Notes: a model not told the origin generated them from the sequence alone. A DNA stretch of 64,000 nucleotides from Cherax quadricarinatus (GCF_038502225.1 NC_091298.1:33065248-33129247), one strand, 5' to 3'. Positions 11,592 to 22,558 are shown, counted from the first letter of the stretch. Made by a program: numbers and translations.

Positions 11592-12722
11592 GGCAGTAGG
11601 TTGGTAGACAGCAACCACCCCGGGAGGTACTACCGTCCTGCCAAGTGAATGTAAAACAAAAGCCTGTACTTGTTTTACATGATGGTAGGATTGCTGGTGT
11701 GTTTTTTTTGTCTGTCTCATAAATATGCAAGATTACAGGTATGTCTTGCTACTTCTACTTACACTTAGGTCACACTACACATACATGTACACGTTTATTT
11801 ATACACATTCATCTGAGTTTTCTTTGATTTTATCTTAATAGTTCTTGGTCTTATTACTTTTCCTTTCATATCCATGGGGAAGTGGAATAAGAATCTTTCC
11901 TCCGTAAGCCATGCGTGTTGTAAAAGTCAACTAAAATGCCGGGAACAATGGGCTAGTAACCCCTTTTCCTGTAATAATTACTAAAAAGAATAATAAGAAA
12001 ATTGTCAAAATGGGAAGTCTGAATGTGCGTGGATGTTGTGCAAATGATAAGAAAGAGATGATTGTGGATGTTATGAATGAGAAGAAGCTGGATGTCCTGG
12101 CTTTAAGTGAAACAAAGATGAAGGGGATGGGAGAGTTTCAGTGGAGAAGAATAAATGGGATTAGGTCAGGGGTTTCAATTAGAGTTAGAGCTAAAGAAGG
12201 AGTAGCAATAATGTTGAAGGATAAGATATGGCAGGAAAAGAGGGACTATAAATGTATTAATTCAAGGATTATGTGGAGTAGAATAAAGGTTGGATGTGAA
12301 AAGTGGGTTATAATAAGTGTATATGCACCTGGAGAAGAGAGAAGTGTAGAGGAGAGAGAGAGATTTTGGGAAATGTTGAGTGAATGCGTGGAGAGTTTTG
12401 AACCAAGTGTGAGAATACTTGTGGTTGGGGATTTCAATGCTAAAGTGGGTAAAAATGTTGTGGAGGGAGTAGTAGGTAAATTTGGGGTGCCAGGGGTAAA
12501 TGTAAATGGGGAGCCTTTAATTGAGCTATGTGTGGAAAGAGATTTGGTAATAAGTAATACATATTTTATGAAAAAGAGGATAAATAAATATACAAGGTAT
12601 GACGTAGCACGTAATGAAAGTAGTTTGTTAGATTATGTATTGGTGGATAAAAGGTTAATGGGTAGGCTCCAGGATGTACATGTTTATAGAGGGGCAACTG
12701 ATATATCAGATCATTATTTAGG
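11592..12722 (+). mobile_element. RTE-like LINE copy 1: 5' UTR and endonuclease, 3' part missing
   Basis: It begins with the recurring 5' block AGTAGGTTGGTAGACAGCAA, also at 12.73 and 53.71 kb. About 410 bp of 5' UTR follow, with conserved landmarks CCTCCGTAAGCCATGCGTGT and AAAATGCCGGGA. The open frame then starts at 12010. It stops abruptly at 12722, where the 5' UTR of copy 2 begins, so the RT half is absent. Confidence 0.85.
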
Positions 12723-12783
12723 TATAGGTAGTAGGTTGGTAGACAGCAACCACACAGGGAAGTACTACCGTCCTGCCAGATGA
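12010..12783 (+). CDS. RTE-like ORF, AP endonuclease domain only (truncated)
   Basis: An open frame of 257 codons starts MGSLNVRGCCANDKK. This is an exonuclease-endonuclease-phosphatase domain. Visible motifs are LNVRG at the start, ALSETKM near residues 35-41 (catalytic Glu), SVYAPGEE near 100-107, VVGDFNAK near 137-144, and the terminal ATDISDHYL near 229-237. The last 20 or so codons read into the 5' UTR of the next copy and are not native. In LINEs this domain nicks target DNA to prime reverse transcription. No RT follows in frame, so it is dead as a retrotransposon. The ATG at 12010 fits the start of homology with copy 2. Confidence 0.85.
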   Translation: MGSLNVRGCCANDKKEMIVDVMNEKKLDVLALSETKMKGMGEFQWRRINGIRSGVSIRVRAKEGVAIMLKDKIWQEKRDYKCINSRIMWSRIKVGCEKWVIISVYAPGEERSVEERERFWEMLSECVESFEPSVRILVVGDFNAKVGKNVVEGVVGKFGVPGVNVNGEPLIELCVERDLVISNTYFMKKRINKYTRYDVARNESSLLDYVLVDKRLMGRLQDVHVYRGATDISDHYLGIGSRLVDSNHTGKYYRPAR

Positions 12784-13134
12784 CTGTGAAACAGAAACCT
12801 GTAACTGTTTTGCATGATGGTAGGATTGCTGGTGTCTTTTCCTGTCTCATAAACATGCTAGATAACAGGGATATCTTGCTACTCCTACTTACACTTTGGT
12901 CACACTTCACAGACATGCACATGCATATATATATACATACATCGAGGTTTTTCTCCTTTTTCTAAATAGCTCTTGTTCTTCTTTATTTCTTCTATTGTCC
13001 ATGGGGAAGTGGAAAAGAATCTTTCCTCCGTAAGCCATGCGTGTTATATGAGGCGACTAAAATGCCGGGAGCGATGGGCTAGTAACCCCTTCTCCTGTAG
13101 ACAGTTACTAAAAAAAGAGAAGAAGAAAAACTTT

Positions 13135-16042
13135 ATAAAACTGGGATGCTTGAATGTGCGTGGATGTAGTGCAGATGACAAGAAACAGATGATTGCTGAC
13201 GTTAAGATTGAAAAGAAGTTGGATGTCCTGGCCCTAAGCGAAACAAAACTGTAGGGGGTAGGGGAGTTTCGGTGGGGGGAAATAAATGGGATTAAATCTG
13301 GAGTATCTGAGAGAGTTAGAGCTAAGGAAGGGGTAGCAGTAATGTTGAAGGATCAGTTATGGAAGGAGAAAAGAGAATATGAATGTGTAAATTCAAGGAT
13401 TATGTGGATTAAAGTAAAGATTGGATGCGAAAAGTGGGTCATAATAAGCGTGTATGCACCTGGAGAAGAGAGGAATGTAGAGGAGAGAGAGAGATTTTGG
13501 GAAATGTTAAGTGAATGTATAGGAACCTTTGAACCAAGTGAGAGAGTAATTGTGGTAGGGGACCTGAATGCTAAAGTAGGAGAAACTTTTAGAGAGGGTG
13601 TGGTAGGTAAGTTTGGGGTGCCAGGTGTAAATGATAATGGGAGCCCTTTGATTGAACTTTGTATAGAAAGGGGTTTAGTTATAGGTAATACATATTTTAA
13701 GAAAAAAAGGATAAATAAGTACACAAGATATGTTGTAGGACAAAATGACAGTAGTTTATTGGATTATGTATTGGTAGATAAAAGACCGTTGAGTAGACAT
13801 CAGGATGTACATGTTTATAGAGGGGCCACAGATATATCAGATCACTTTTTAGTTGTAGCACACTCAGAGTAAAAGGTTGATGGGATACAAGGAGAATAGA
13901 AGCATCAGGGAAGAGAGAGGTGAAGGTTTATAAACTAAAAGAGGAGGCAGTTAGGGTAAGATATAAACAGCTATTGGAGGATAGATGGGCTAATGAGAGC
14001 ATACACAATGGGGTCGAAGAGGTATGGGGTAGGTTTAAAAATGTAGTGTTAGAGTGTTCAGCAGAAGTTTGTGGTTACAGGAAAGTGGGTGCGGGAGGGA
14101 AAAGGAGCGATTGGTGGAACGATGATGCAAAGGAGAAAAAGTTAGCATATGAAAAGTTTTTACAAAGTAGAAGTGATGCAAAGAGGGAAGAGTATATGGA
14201 GAAAAAGAGAGAGGTTAAGAGAGTGGTGAAGCATTGTAAAAAGAGAGCAAATGAGAGAGAGGGTGAGATGTTATCAACAAATTTTGTTGAAAATAAGAAA
14301 AAGTTTTGGAGTGAGATTAACAAGTTAAGGAAGCCTAGAGAACAAATGGATTTGTCAGTTAAAAATAGGAGAGGAGAGTTATTAAATGAAGAGTTAGGGG
14401 TATTGGGAAGATGGAGGGAATATTTTGAGGAATTGTTAAATGTTGATGAAGATAGGGAAGCTGTGATTTCATGTATAGGGCAAGGAGGAATAACATCTTG
14501 TAGAAGTGAGGAAGAGCCAGATGTGAGTGTGGGGGGAAGTTCGTGAAGCAGTAGGTAAAATGAAAGGGGTTAAGGCAGCCGAGATTGATGGGATAAAGGT
14601 AGAAATGTTAAAAGCAGGTGGGGATATAGTTTTGGAGTGGTTGGTGCAATTAGTTAGTAAATGTATGGAAGAGGGTAAGATACCTATGGATTGGCAGAGA
14701 GCATGCATACTTCCTTTGTATAAAGGCAAAGGGGACAAAAGAGAGTGCAAAAATTATAGAGGGATAAGTCTGTTGAGTATACCTGGTAAAGTGTAGAGTT
14801 ACTATTGAAAGACTTAAGAGTAAGACGGAGAATAGGATAGCAGACGAACAAGGAGGCTTTAGGAAAGGTAGGGGGTGTGTGGACCAGGTGTTTACAGTGA
14901 AACATATAAGTGAACAGTATTTAGATAAGGCTAAACAGGTTTTTTTGGCATTTATGGATTTGGAAAAGGCATATGACAGGGTGGATAGGGGGGCAATGTG
15001 GCAGATGTTGCAGGTGTATGGTGTAGGAGGTAGGTTACTGAAAGCAGTGAAGAGTTTTTACGAGGATACTGAGGCTCAAGTTAGAGTGTGTAGGAAAGAG
15101 GGAGATTATTTCCCAGTAAAAGTAGGCCTTAGACAAGGATGTGTGATGTCACCATGGTTGTTTAATATATTTATAGATGGGGTTGCAAGAGAAGTAAATG
15201 CGAGGGTGTTGGCAAGAGGCATGGAGTTAAAAGATGAAGAATCACACATAAAGTGAGAGTTGTCAAAGTTGCTCTTTGCTGATGACACTGTGCTCTTCGG
15301 AGATTCTGAAGAGAAGTTGCAGAGGTTGGTGGATGAATTTGGTAGGGTATGCAAAAGAAGAAAATTAAAAGTGAATACAGGAAAGAGTAAGGTCATGAGG
15401 ATAACAAAAAGATTAGGTGATGAAAGATTGGATATCAGATTGGAGGGAGAGAGTATGGAGGAGGTGAATGTATTCAGATATTTGGGAGTGGACGTGTCAG
15501 CGGATGGGTCTATGAAAGATGAGGTGAATCATAGAACTGATTAGGGGAAAAGGGTGAGTGGTGCACTTAGGAGTCTGTGGAGACAAAGAACTTTGTTCTT
15601 GGAGGCAAAGAGGGGAATGTATGAGAGTATAGTTTTACCAACGCTCTTATATGGGTGTGACGCATGGGTGACGAATGTTGCAGCGAGGAGAAGGCTGGAG
15701 GCAGTGGAGATGTCATGTCTGAGGGCAATGTGTGGTGTGAATATATTGCAGAGAATTCGTAGTTTGGAAGTTAGGAGGTGCGGGATTACCAAAACTGTTG
15801 TCCAGAGGGCTAAGGAAGGGTTGTTGAGGTGGTTCGGACATGTAGAGAGAATGGAGCGAAACAGAATGACTTCAAGAGTGTATCAGTCTGTAGTGGAAGG
15901 AAGGCGGGGTAGGGGTCGGCCTAGGAAAGGTTGGAGGGAGGGGGTAAAGGAGGTTTTGTGTACGAGGGGCTTGGACTTCCAGAGGGCATGCGTGAGCGTG
16001 TTTGATAGGAGTGAATGGAGACAAATGTTTTTTAATACTTGA
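13135..16042 (+). pseudogene. RTE-like ORF: AP endonuclease plus reverse transcriptase, multiply broken
   Basis: The endonuclease spans 13141-13870: LNVRGCSADDKK, ALSETKL, VVGDLNAK, ATDISDHFL. The RT spans 14530-15540: NYRGISLLSIPGKV, then AFMDLEKAYDRVDRGAMW, then LRQGCVMSPWLFNIFID and LLFADDTVLFGDSEEKL. A C-terminal region with GCDAWVTN and LLRWFGHVERMERNRM ends at 16042. The element would nick DNA and copy its RNA. Damage seen: a TAG at 13252, a frameshift and stop near 13870-13885, frameshifts near 14530 and 14790, a TGA at 15254 and a TAG at 15542. The catalytic FADD is kept. RTE-group placement rests on the GH-RM C-terminal motif and the single-ORF layout. Confidence 0.85.
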
Positions 16043-16287
16043 GGTGCTGTTGGAGTGTGAGCAAAGTAACATTTATGAAGGGATTCAGGGAAACCGGCAG
16101 ACCGGACTTGAGTCCTGGAGATGGGAAGTACAGTGCCTGCACTCTGAAGGAGGGGTGTTAATGTTGCAGTTTAAAAACTGTAGTGTAAAGCACCCTTCTG
16201 GCAAGACAGTGATGGAGTGAATGATGGTGAAAGTTTTTCTTTTTCGGGCCACCCTGCCTTGGTGGGAATCGGCCAGTGTGATAATAA

Positions 16288-16289
<2 letters not shown>

Positions 16290-16377
<88 letters not shown>
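16290..16377. repeat. (TA)n microsatellite tail of RTE copy 2
   Basis: About 43 uninterrupted AT units directly after GATAATAAAA, the 3' end of the RTE-like element. It marks the junction with the older relic at 16378. Confidence 0.95.
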
Positions 16378-16380
<3 letters not shown>

Positions 16381-17830
16381 TTTTATTTATAAGAAATCCA
16401 ATGTCACATAGGTTATTATACTCCTCAATAAGTGGATAATTAGCACACAATGTTCAAGATAGTGAACATAGGACTGGCTACATACTTTGTATTTACTTTA
16501 ATCATCGTCCGTGTGTCTCCCAGACTGCCAGAAGTACTTGTAACCAAGCCTAAGCAAGGCCACTACATCATCACTCAGTCTATTCACATTGCAAGTCTCT
16601 CCATAAACTTACTTATCTGCGTTCATATTATCATAACGAGTTATAGATCTACTCAAGCTTCTAATTGCATTCTTATAACATTCAGTTTCATTGTTTACTT
16701 CTCTCCTAACATTAAATTCTAGACACAGGTACACCAAAGTTATATTCTGGGTTATCCTTCAGGGTACTTTTCTTGGCTGACATATCAACTTTATCATGAA
16801 GGAGTAGTGCAATGTATGATGGGATATATAAGAATTATATATTAAGTGATTCAAGAGCCTTCAGCGATGAAATAGATTTAGGAATGATGATCGAATCACA
16901 AGCACAGTGTTATAAGTTGGCTGTAGCATCATTAAGATGGCAAACAATTCAGTTTGCAGTGTAGACGTCCAGCTATTAAATCATATGCCTGACTCAACAT
17001 AGTTGCTATCGTTCTTAACTAGGGAGGTGACAACAAGAGCTGATGCAACCCTGCCAGAAGACTCCTGCTTAGATCCATCATTGTATATAACTTGTGATAA
17101 AATACTAATACCTGTTAGGCGAGAAATCTCTTCTTGAGCATTTGCTTTAATAAGCTATTCAAGGAAGGGATTACTTGTAATGAGCTTCATGGGAGGGGCT
17201 TGCAGGTATGTGATATTAAATGAACACATCTTCCATGGAGGGGTGGAATGCTCTTGTCTACAGTGATACACTTCATGCAGGTTATACAACTTAATATAAA
17301 CGCATGTTTTCACTTCCCATTTAGATCTGTGTATTCTAGACATTTAATAAGACTCATAGTGACATTGTCTGGTTTATTTCTTAACATTCTAACACTAAGT
17401 ACAGTGTTAATCTTAAGAATCCTATCACTGATATTAAGGATGCCAAGCTCCTCATATTGAGAACATTGGTAGGTTTGGGACAGCCAAGAATAATTCTGAG
17501 CGTTTCATTTTGCATTTACTCCAAGGGTTGGAGCGAACATTCCCTAGGTAATATCAGCAACGGAGCAGCATAATCAGCTACGGAACTAACATAGGCTATT
17601 TACATAATTTTTCCTATTCTCACATTAGCACCATAGCTGGGGTCGTAGCCAGAAACAGCTTCGCCAGCATTTAGCCTATCTTTGCATTTCTTATTTAGTT
17701 GTGTTATGATGGATTTATTGAAGGGTACATCAACACCAGAGAATTTATAAGATTTAACGTAGGTAATGTTTTCACCCTGCAAAACAGACGGGTGAGGGAT
17801 GTCGTTTGCTTGTCAATATCTTTTTTTTAG
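16378..17830 (-). pseudogene. I-superfamily-like LINE relic with an RNase H-like region
   Basis: On the minus strand a degraded ORF2 C-terminal half can be read. At 17780-17600 it gives QGENITYVKSYKFSGVDVPF and NKSIITQLNKKCKDRLN, which is RT thumb style, followed by GYDPSYGANVRIGKIM and a stop, then YVSSVADYAAPLL. Farther on are fragments with an RNase H flavour (near 17090-16960) and HDKVDMSAKKSTL near 16780. The tail near 16520-16390 gives LGYKYFWQSGRHTDDD, then KVC-Q-YVHYLEH and CANYPLIEEYNNL, resembling a Cys/His tail. There are many stops. The RNase H call is tentative because no intact catalytic set is visible. The RTE (TA)n tail interrupts its 3' end. Confidence 0.6.
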
Positions 17831-17935
17831 ATGAAGAAATAATAAGGCCTAATCGATTACAAATCGCGTGAACAAAGTTAAGAGTGGCATTCTTCTTATG
17901 CATTGGAAAAACAAACACAAATACAGTACAATGCG

Positions 17936-18290
17936 ATCTTATATTGGCAACGTTACGCCCACACAGTGGGCTTTATCAAATCACAAACAGATCTACCTGG
18001 GTGAATAGGTCCGCCAGTACGCAAGGCACATAACATCTCTAACTCACTCAGAGAAGAGATACATAGTCCTCCCCACTAGCTCCGTATTTCCAACATTTTT
18101 CCAGTGCCTCAATCCAAGTGTCTACCTCCACATCTACCACCATCAAGGACGTCTCAAGGTTCAATCCTCTGCAAAGGTATACATAATCACTTGCAATTAC
18201 TGCAATCAGTTATACGTGGGCGAAACATCCAGAGACCATCAAAAACGTATTTCAGAACACCAGTACGCAGGCAAATCGAACGCCTGCACC
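17936..18290 (+). pseudogene. Penelope-like element fragment: inverted end plus GIY-YIG remnant
   Basis: The left part (17936-18000) is the reverse complement of a PLE 3' end, with hairpin GCCCAC/GTGGGC and GTAAC instead of GAAAC. After it comes plus-strand PLE coding sequence. At about 18100-18170 it parallels the stretch at 54500-54580 (AAGTRTCTACCTCCACA). At 18190-18290 the frame gives ITCNYCNQLYVGETSRD then HQKRISEHQYA, matching the GIY-YIG core also seen at 54880-54960. It is interrupted by the junction with CR1-B at about 18290. Confidence 0.75.
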
Positions 18291-18407
18291 AGGCCTAGGA
18301 CTGACCCCTGTGGAACCCCGCTCGTTACAGGAGCCCACTTTGGCACCTTGTCACGTCCCACGACTCGATGATGTGTTCCTGACAGGTATTCCCTGATCCA
18401 TTGCCGT
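18236..18407 (+). repeat. Inverted duplication, left arm (PLE/CR1-B junction)
   Basis: This segment spans the PLE-to-CR1-B junction at about 18290. It recurs in reverse complement at 18694-18878, with about a dozen extra bases in the right arm near 18810-18830. Because both arms carry the same chimeric junction, the duplication happened after the junction formed. Confidence 0.85.
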
Positions 18408-20400
18408 GCCTTCCCTGTTATACATGCCTGGTCTTCCAGCTTATGCACTAATATCTTGTGTGGAACTGTGCCAAGAGCCTTCTTACAGTCCATGAAAACG
18501 CAATCTACCCACCCCTCTCTCTCTCTCTCTTGTCTTACTGCTGTCACCCTGTCATAGAAGTCCAAAAGGTTTGTGACACAGGATTTCCCGTCCCTAAACC
18601 GTACTGGTTGTTAAGCTCATTCCTTTCTAGGTGCTCCACCACTCTTTTCCTGATAATCTTCTCCATGACTTTGTATACTATACATCTTACTATACGGCAA
18701 TGGATCAGGGAATACCTGTCAGGAACACACAATCGAGCCATGGGACGTGACGAGGTGCCATAGTGGGCTCCTGTAAGGAGTGGGGTTCCACAGGGGTCAG
18801 TCCTAGGCCTGGTGCAGGCGTTCCTTAAATCGTCCGATCTGCCTGCGTACTGGTGTTCTGAAATACGTTTTTGATGGCTCTTAGTGACACTGGTCTACAG
18901 TTTAGTGTTTCGTGTCTGTCTCATTTTTTTTTAAATTGAGACTATATTTGCTGTCTTCCATACCTCAGGTAGTCGCTTTGTTTCGACAGAAGTGTTGAAG
19001 AGTGTTGTTAGTGTCACACACCGCTCCCTCTCTCAGGATCCATGGAGAGATGTTATTTGGCCCCATCGCCTTTAAGATATCAAGCTCGCTTAGTAGCCTC
19101 TTTACTTCTTCCTCGGTTGTATGTATTGTGTCTAACACTCGATGGTGTACCTCATCTCTCCGTCTTTATGGAACCCCTTCTGTCTCCTCTGTGAACACTC
19201 CTTTGAATCTCACGTTGAGCTCCTCACATATTCTCAATCATTTCTTGTAATCTCCCCTCCTTCCTTCCTCAGCCTGATTACTCGGTCCTTGACTCTTGTT
19301 TTCTTCCTGATGTGGCTGTACAACAGCTTCGGGTCACATTTGGCATTCGCTGCTATGTCATTTTTGTATTGTCGCTGGGCCTCCCTTCTTACCTGTGCGT
19401 ATTCTTTTCTGCCTCTACGACTGCTTTCCATATTCTCCTGGGCCCTTTGCCTTCCATTCTCTTGCACACTTGGTTTTGGCCTTTGCAATTTTGAGTGAAC
19501 CAACGGCTCATCTTGGCATTCTCTTTACTTCTGTTACCCTTGGGTACAAATCTCTCCTTAGCTTCCTTGTATATTGCTGTCACATATTCGATCAACTCAT
19601 TTACTGACTACCATGCCAGTGCTCTCTCCTACTGAACCTTGTGCAGAAAATTCTTCATGCCTATGTAGTCCCTTCTCTTGTAGTTTGGCTTCCTTCATCC
19701 TACCCTTCTTGCATCCCTCTCTGCTTGCAATTCTATGTATTTGAAGCTCAGAACCACGTGATGACTGGCCCCGAGAGGTCTTTCATATGTTATGTCCTCA
19801 ATATCTGAACTACTCAATATCTGAACTACTAGGTCCAGTTTTGCTGGTTCATCCTCTCCTGTCTCTGGTAGTGTGCTTTTCGTGTTGGTACACGAGGTTT
19901 CTACAGTACACCTCCATTATCTTAGCCCTCCACGTTTCTGGGTCCTCATGTGGCTCTAAGTTCTCCCAGTCAATTTCTTTGTGAATGAAGTCACCCACAA
20001 TCAGTGGCTTTGCCCTGCTCGCATTAGCACTTCAGCCAGTGTGTCAACCATCTCTCTGTTACCATCAGACTGAAGTCTTTGTAATATGTAGTCTCTTGCT
20101 TCTCCTCTGTCTCCCCTCTCCAGCTCACCAAAATCCCAATGGTTTTTGATGAGCAGTGCAACTCCTCCTCCCCCATTGTTCCCTCTGTCTAACCTCGGGA
20201 TCTGATATCCCATTCGAAAGATGGCATCTATCATTCCTGTGAGCTTGGTTTCTCTTACAGCTGTGATGTCTGGTGATGCCTCTTTGATTCTTTCATTCCA
20301 CTCCTCCCAGTTGTTATTCCCTCAGCGTTTGTGTACCATCCCTTGAGTTTCCTCTACACCACTGTGTTCTGGGGGGTCTGTGAGGGTGGAGGGCCTGTAC
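18297..20400 (-). pseudogene. CR1-B LINE ORF2: endonuclease and RT, broken (copy D)
   Basis: Read leftward. The endonuclease starts near 20340 with the GWYTN-like block, then ASPDITAVRETKLTG at 20280-20235, GYQIPRLDRGNNGGGGVALL at 20210-20140, and VGDFIHKEIDWENLEPHEDP at 20000-19930. The linker at 19620-19230 includes ERFVPKGNRSK and RKKTRVKDRVIRLRKEGGEI. The RT at 18690-18297 has VEHLERNELNN, DGKSCVTNLLDFY-type text, VFMDCKKALGTVPHKIL and the palm block SGVPQGSVLGL. It carries frameshifts and stops and is further disrupted by an inverted duplication and a PLE junction. It is the most complete CR1-B ORF2 in the window. Confidence 0.8.
18694..18878 (-). repeat. Inverted duplication, right arm
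   Basis: Reverse complement of 18236-18407 with few mismatches and one small insertion. It interrupts the minus-strand CR1-B reverse transcriptase between the VMEKIIRKRVVEHLERNEL block (18690-18620) and the upstream part resuming at 18880. Confidence 0.85.
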
Positions 20401-20409
20401 TGTGCTGTG

Positions 20410-20820
20410 GGATTCTAAAGCATATTGTGGGGTAGGGGTTCTAAGTGTAGATTGTGGTTTGTGCTGGGATAGCGTGTTTGGCTTTCGGGTTCTGATGGTG
20501 GTTCTGTGTGTGCTTGTGCTTGATGCTCTGCCCAGCTCTGGTTGTCTTCTACTGACTCTGTCCTTGTCTCTCTTCCTAGCTCATTTCGTTTCTTTGTCTT
20601 CTCCCTCAGCAACTGTCATTCTGTTCTTGTTCTGTCGCTGTGTAGGAACACCATCTTGTATGTTGATAATTCCTTCAGCTGTGACTTTTCTTGCAGGATC
20701 CTGTTCCTCACCATTTCTGTCTTGAAAATCAGTCTGACCGGCCGATTTCTTCTCTTCAGGTACCCAGGTACCTTAGTTGTGCCTCTGCATGGGACATGTC
20801 ATCTTCTATAGCTGCTACAG
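20410..20820 (-). pseudogene. CR1-B LINE ORF1 C-terminal part
   Basis: The minus-strand translation contains RRNRPVRLIFKTEMVRNRIL, then VFLHRDRTRTE, a stop, and QLLREKTKKRNELGRETRTE. This pattern (PRPIKV-like strand, VFI-PDLT-like strand, then a basic helix) is typical of RRM-type or L1-ORF1-type RNA-binding C-termini found in LINE ORF1 proteins. It lies directly upstream of the ORF2 relic on the same strand. At least two stops are present. Its N-terminus is not recognisable beyond 20820. Confidence 0.55.
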
Positions 20821-20849
20821 TGATCCTCCTTTCTTATGTTATGTTCTTA

Positions 20850-21115
20850 TGAGTGGAACAGTCTACCTAGTTGGGTTATTGAGGCTAAAACCTTGGGTAA
20901 TTTCAAATATAGGTTGGATAAATACATGAGTGAAAGGGGCTGGATTTGAGTGGGACTTACATGTGAGAGTGGATAGAGTTATCAGAGCTTATTTCTTGGG
21001 TGACATTGAAAATCGTGTTGGGCAAATGTTTTGTTAGTGGGATGGAGTGTAAAGGACCTGCCAAGTATGGGCCAACAGGCCTGCTGCAGTGTTCCTCCTT
21101 TATGTTCTTATGTTC
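20850..21115 (+). mobile_element. CR1-A LINE 3' end, 5'-truncated
   Basis: It encodes the last codons of ORF2 (EWNSLPSWVIEA-like, from GAGTGGAACAGTCTACCTAG). The 3' UTR contains AAAGGACCTGCCAAGTATGG and GGGCCAACAGGCCTGCTGCA, and it ends in TTATGTTCTTATGTTC. The same order is found at the end of the full-length copy at 28.15-28.41 kb. Directly before it (20824-20850) is a second, shorter CR1-A tail (CTCCTTTCTTATGTTATG), so two 3' ends are stacked. Confidence 0.85.
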
Positions 21116-21325
21116 TCCCCCTCTCACTGCTATCCCTCCTCCTAACAGCTCTCCCCCTACATTCCTTAGCCTTGCTTGCTGGACTGATAGGGCCTTAGCA
21201 TAAGTCCTGTCTCCTTCTTTCTACTGGGTTCCTCGTTAGATAGGGGTGTACCTGCTTCAGATGACATGTGTTATCTGGGCAACAGTCTTGTAACTTGCTT
21301 CAACATATTTACCTCATATTTTAGG

Positions 21326-21536
21326 ACCTATAACAAAATAAATAACAAAAAGGCACAATACCGTGACTGGAACGATACACAAATAACCCGCACATAAAAG
21401 ACAGAAGCTTACGACGACGTTTCGGTCCGACTTGGACCATTGACAAAGTCACACTTTGTCAATGGTCCAAGTCGGACCGAAACGTCGTCGTAAGCTTCTG
21501 TCTTTTATGTGCGGGTTATTTGTGTACCTATAACAA
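21326..21536. mobile_element. Small perfect fold-back insertion (PLE ends), 11-bp target duplication
   Basis: The arms 21376-21449 and 21453-21526 are perfect 74-bp reverse complements around a three-base centre. The same 74-bp sequence forms the outer ends of the giant palindrome at 59833-59906 and 62294-62367. It is flanked by the direct repeat ACCTATAACAA (21326-21336 and 21526-21536). Each arm holds the hairpin GGTCC/GGACC followed by GAAACGTCG. No ORF is present. Confidence 0.85.
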
Positions 21537-21740
21537 CACTGCACTAGCCAAGGACTCGAACCCATGCTGCTTTGGCTTGCCTTATGGTAGGCGAAACCAC
21601 ATGACGCCCTTATCCACTGAACCATACGATCCTTAAGAGTAGGGCATCCAGCAGAACTGGATGTTGTACTCCCTACCCAAGGACACACGATGATATGGAT
21701 GACTCTAGGCTAGTTTCATTCTGGTCCCTGTTTGGTGTAC
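21537..21740 (-). mobile_element. tRNA-derived SINE-like unit (inverted partner)
   Basis: Reverse complement of the unit at 21799-22008 with about 10% mismatches. The pol III-type A box reads TGGTTCAGTGG (minus strand, 21614-21624) and the B box GGGTTCGAGTCC (21552-21563). The spacing of roughly 50-60 bp between the boxes fits a tRNA-like head. Confidence 0.75.
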
Positions 21741-21765
21741 TAGTTCAACAACCAGTATTTTATAT

Positions 21766-22041
21766 TATTGTGACCACGAACGAGTGGTATTGATCAATAG
21801 TACACCAAACAGAGACTAGAATGAAATTAGCCTAGAGTTATCCGCACCATCGTGTGTCCATGGGTAGGGAGTACAACATCCAGTTCTGCTGGATGCCTAC
21901 TCTTAAGGATCATATGGTTCAGTGGATAAGGGCGTCATGTGTTTTCGCCCACCATGAGGCAGGCCAAAACAGCATGGGTTCGAGTCCTTGGCTAGTGCAG
22001 TGTTGTTATTAATCAATACCACTCGTTCATGGTCACAATAA
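21766..22041 (+). mobile_element. tRNA-derived SINE-like unit bounded by 33-bp terminal inverted repeats
   Basis: The plus-strand unit has A box TGGTTCAGTGG (21915-21925) and B box GGGTTCGAGTCC (21976-21987). It is bracketed by inverted repeats starting ATTGTGACCACGAACGAGTG (21767-21799) and their complement at 22009-22041, with two mismatches in 33 bp. TIRs are unusual for a SINE, so the unit looks like a MITE carrying a tRNA-like promoter. The inverted partner at 21537-21740 shares the body but not both TIRs. Confidence 0.7.
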
Positions 22042-22261
22042 TTCTAGGACCTGTATCCTGGCCTCTATGGCTTTAGCCTGTGACTCCCATTTCTTCTTCT
22101 TTTCCTCCATCATCTCCATTTATGCAGAAAGCTCACCTAGTTTGCTCTTCCCCTCTTGTTTCATTCTTTTACATTGCTCTTCCCTTCATTCTTCCTTATC
22201 AGAACCATCTTCTAATCCCCTGAGCCTTCGACTTCCCCTCTGAGCCCCCAGTATTTTTATG

Positions 22262-22360
22262 GGTAAGGTTTTTGTAATGTGTGTGAGTGTGCTGTTTGTG
22301 CGTGTGTGTGTGCGTGTGTGTGTGTGTGCGTGCGTGTGTGTGTGTGTGCGTGTGTTTGTT

Positions 22361-22423
<63 letters not shown>

Positions 22424-22558
22424 CAGCTAGAGAGTGGTAGAGAGGGAGAGGTGGAGAGAAAGAGGCATAGTTGAAAAGAGAGAGGGAGAGGTGGAGAGAA
22501 AGAGGCATAGTTGAAGAGAGAGAGGTGGAGTGTGCGTGTGTGTGTGTGTGCGTGTGTT

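Larger units (their letters stand above)
12723..16377 (+). mobile_element. RTE-like LINE copy 2, full layout with (TA)n tail
   Basis: The 5' UTR (12723-13135) starts with the same AGTAGGTTGGTAGACAGCAA block as copy 1, then comes a damaged single ORF (13135-16042). The 3' UTR contains CTGCACTCTGAAGGAGGGG and GGGCCACCCTGCCTTGGTGG, and a (TA)n tail runs 16290-16377. The 3' end lies inside an older LINE relic. Copies 1 and 2 differ at many codons in the endonuclease, so they are not a recent tandem duplication. Confidence 0.85.

Noticed and set aside
21537..22010. Functional tRNA genes
   Set aside because: A and B boxes are present, but no cloverleaf with a proper anticodon arm and acceptor stem can be drawn. 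Best read as tRNA-derived SINE heads.
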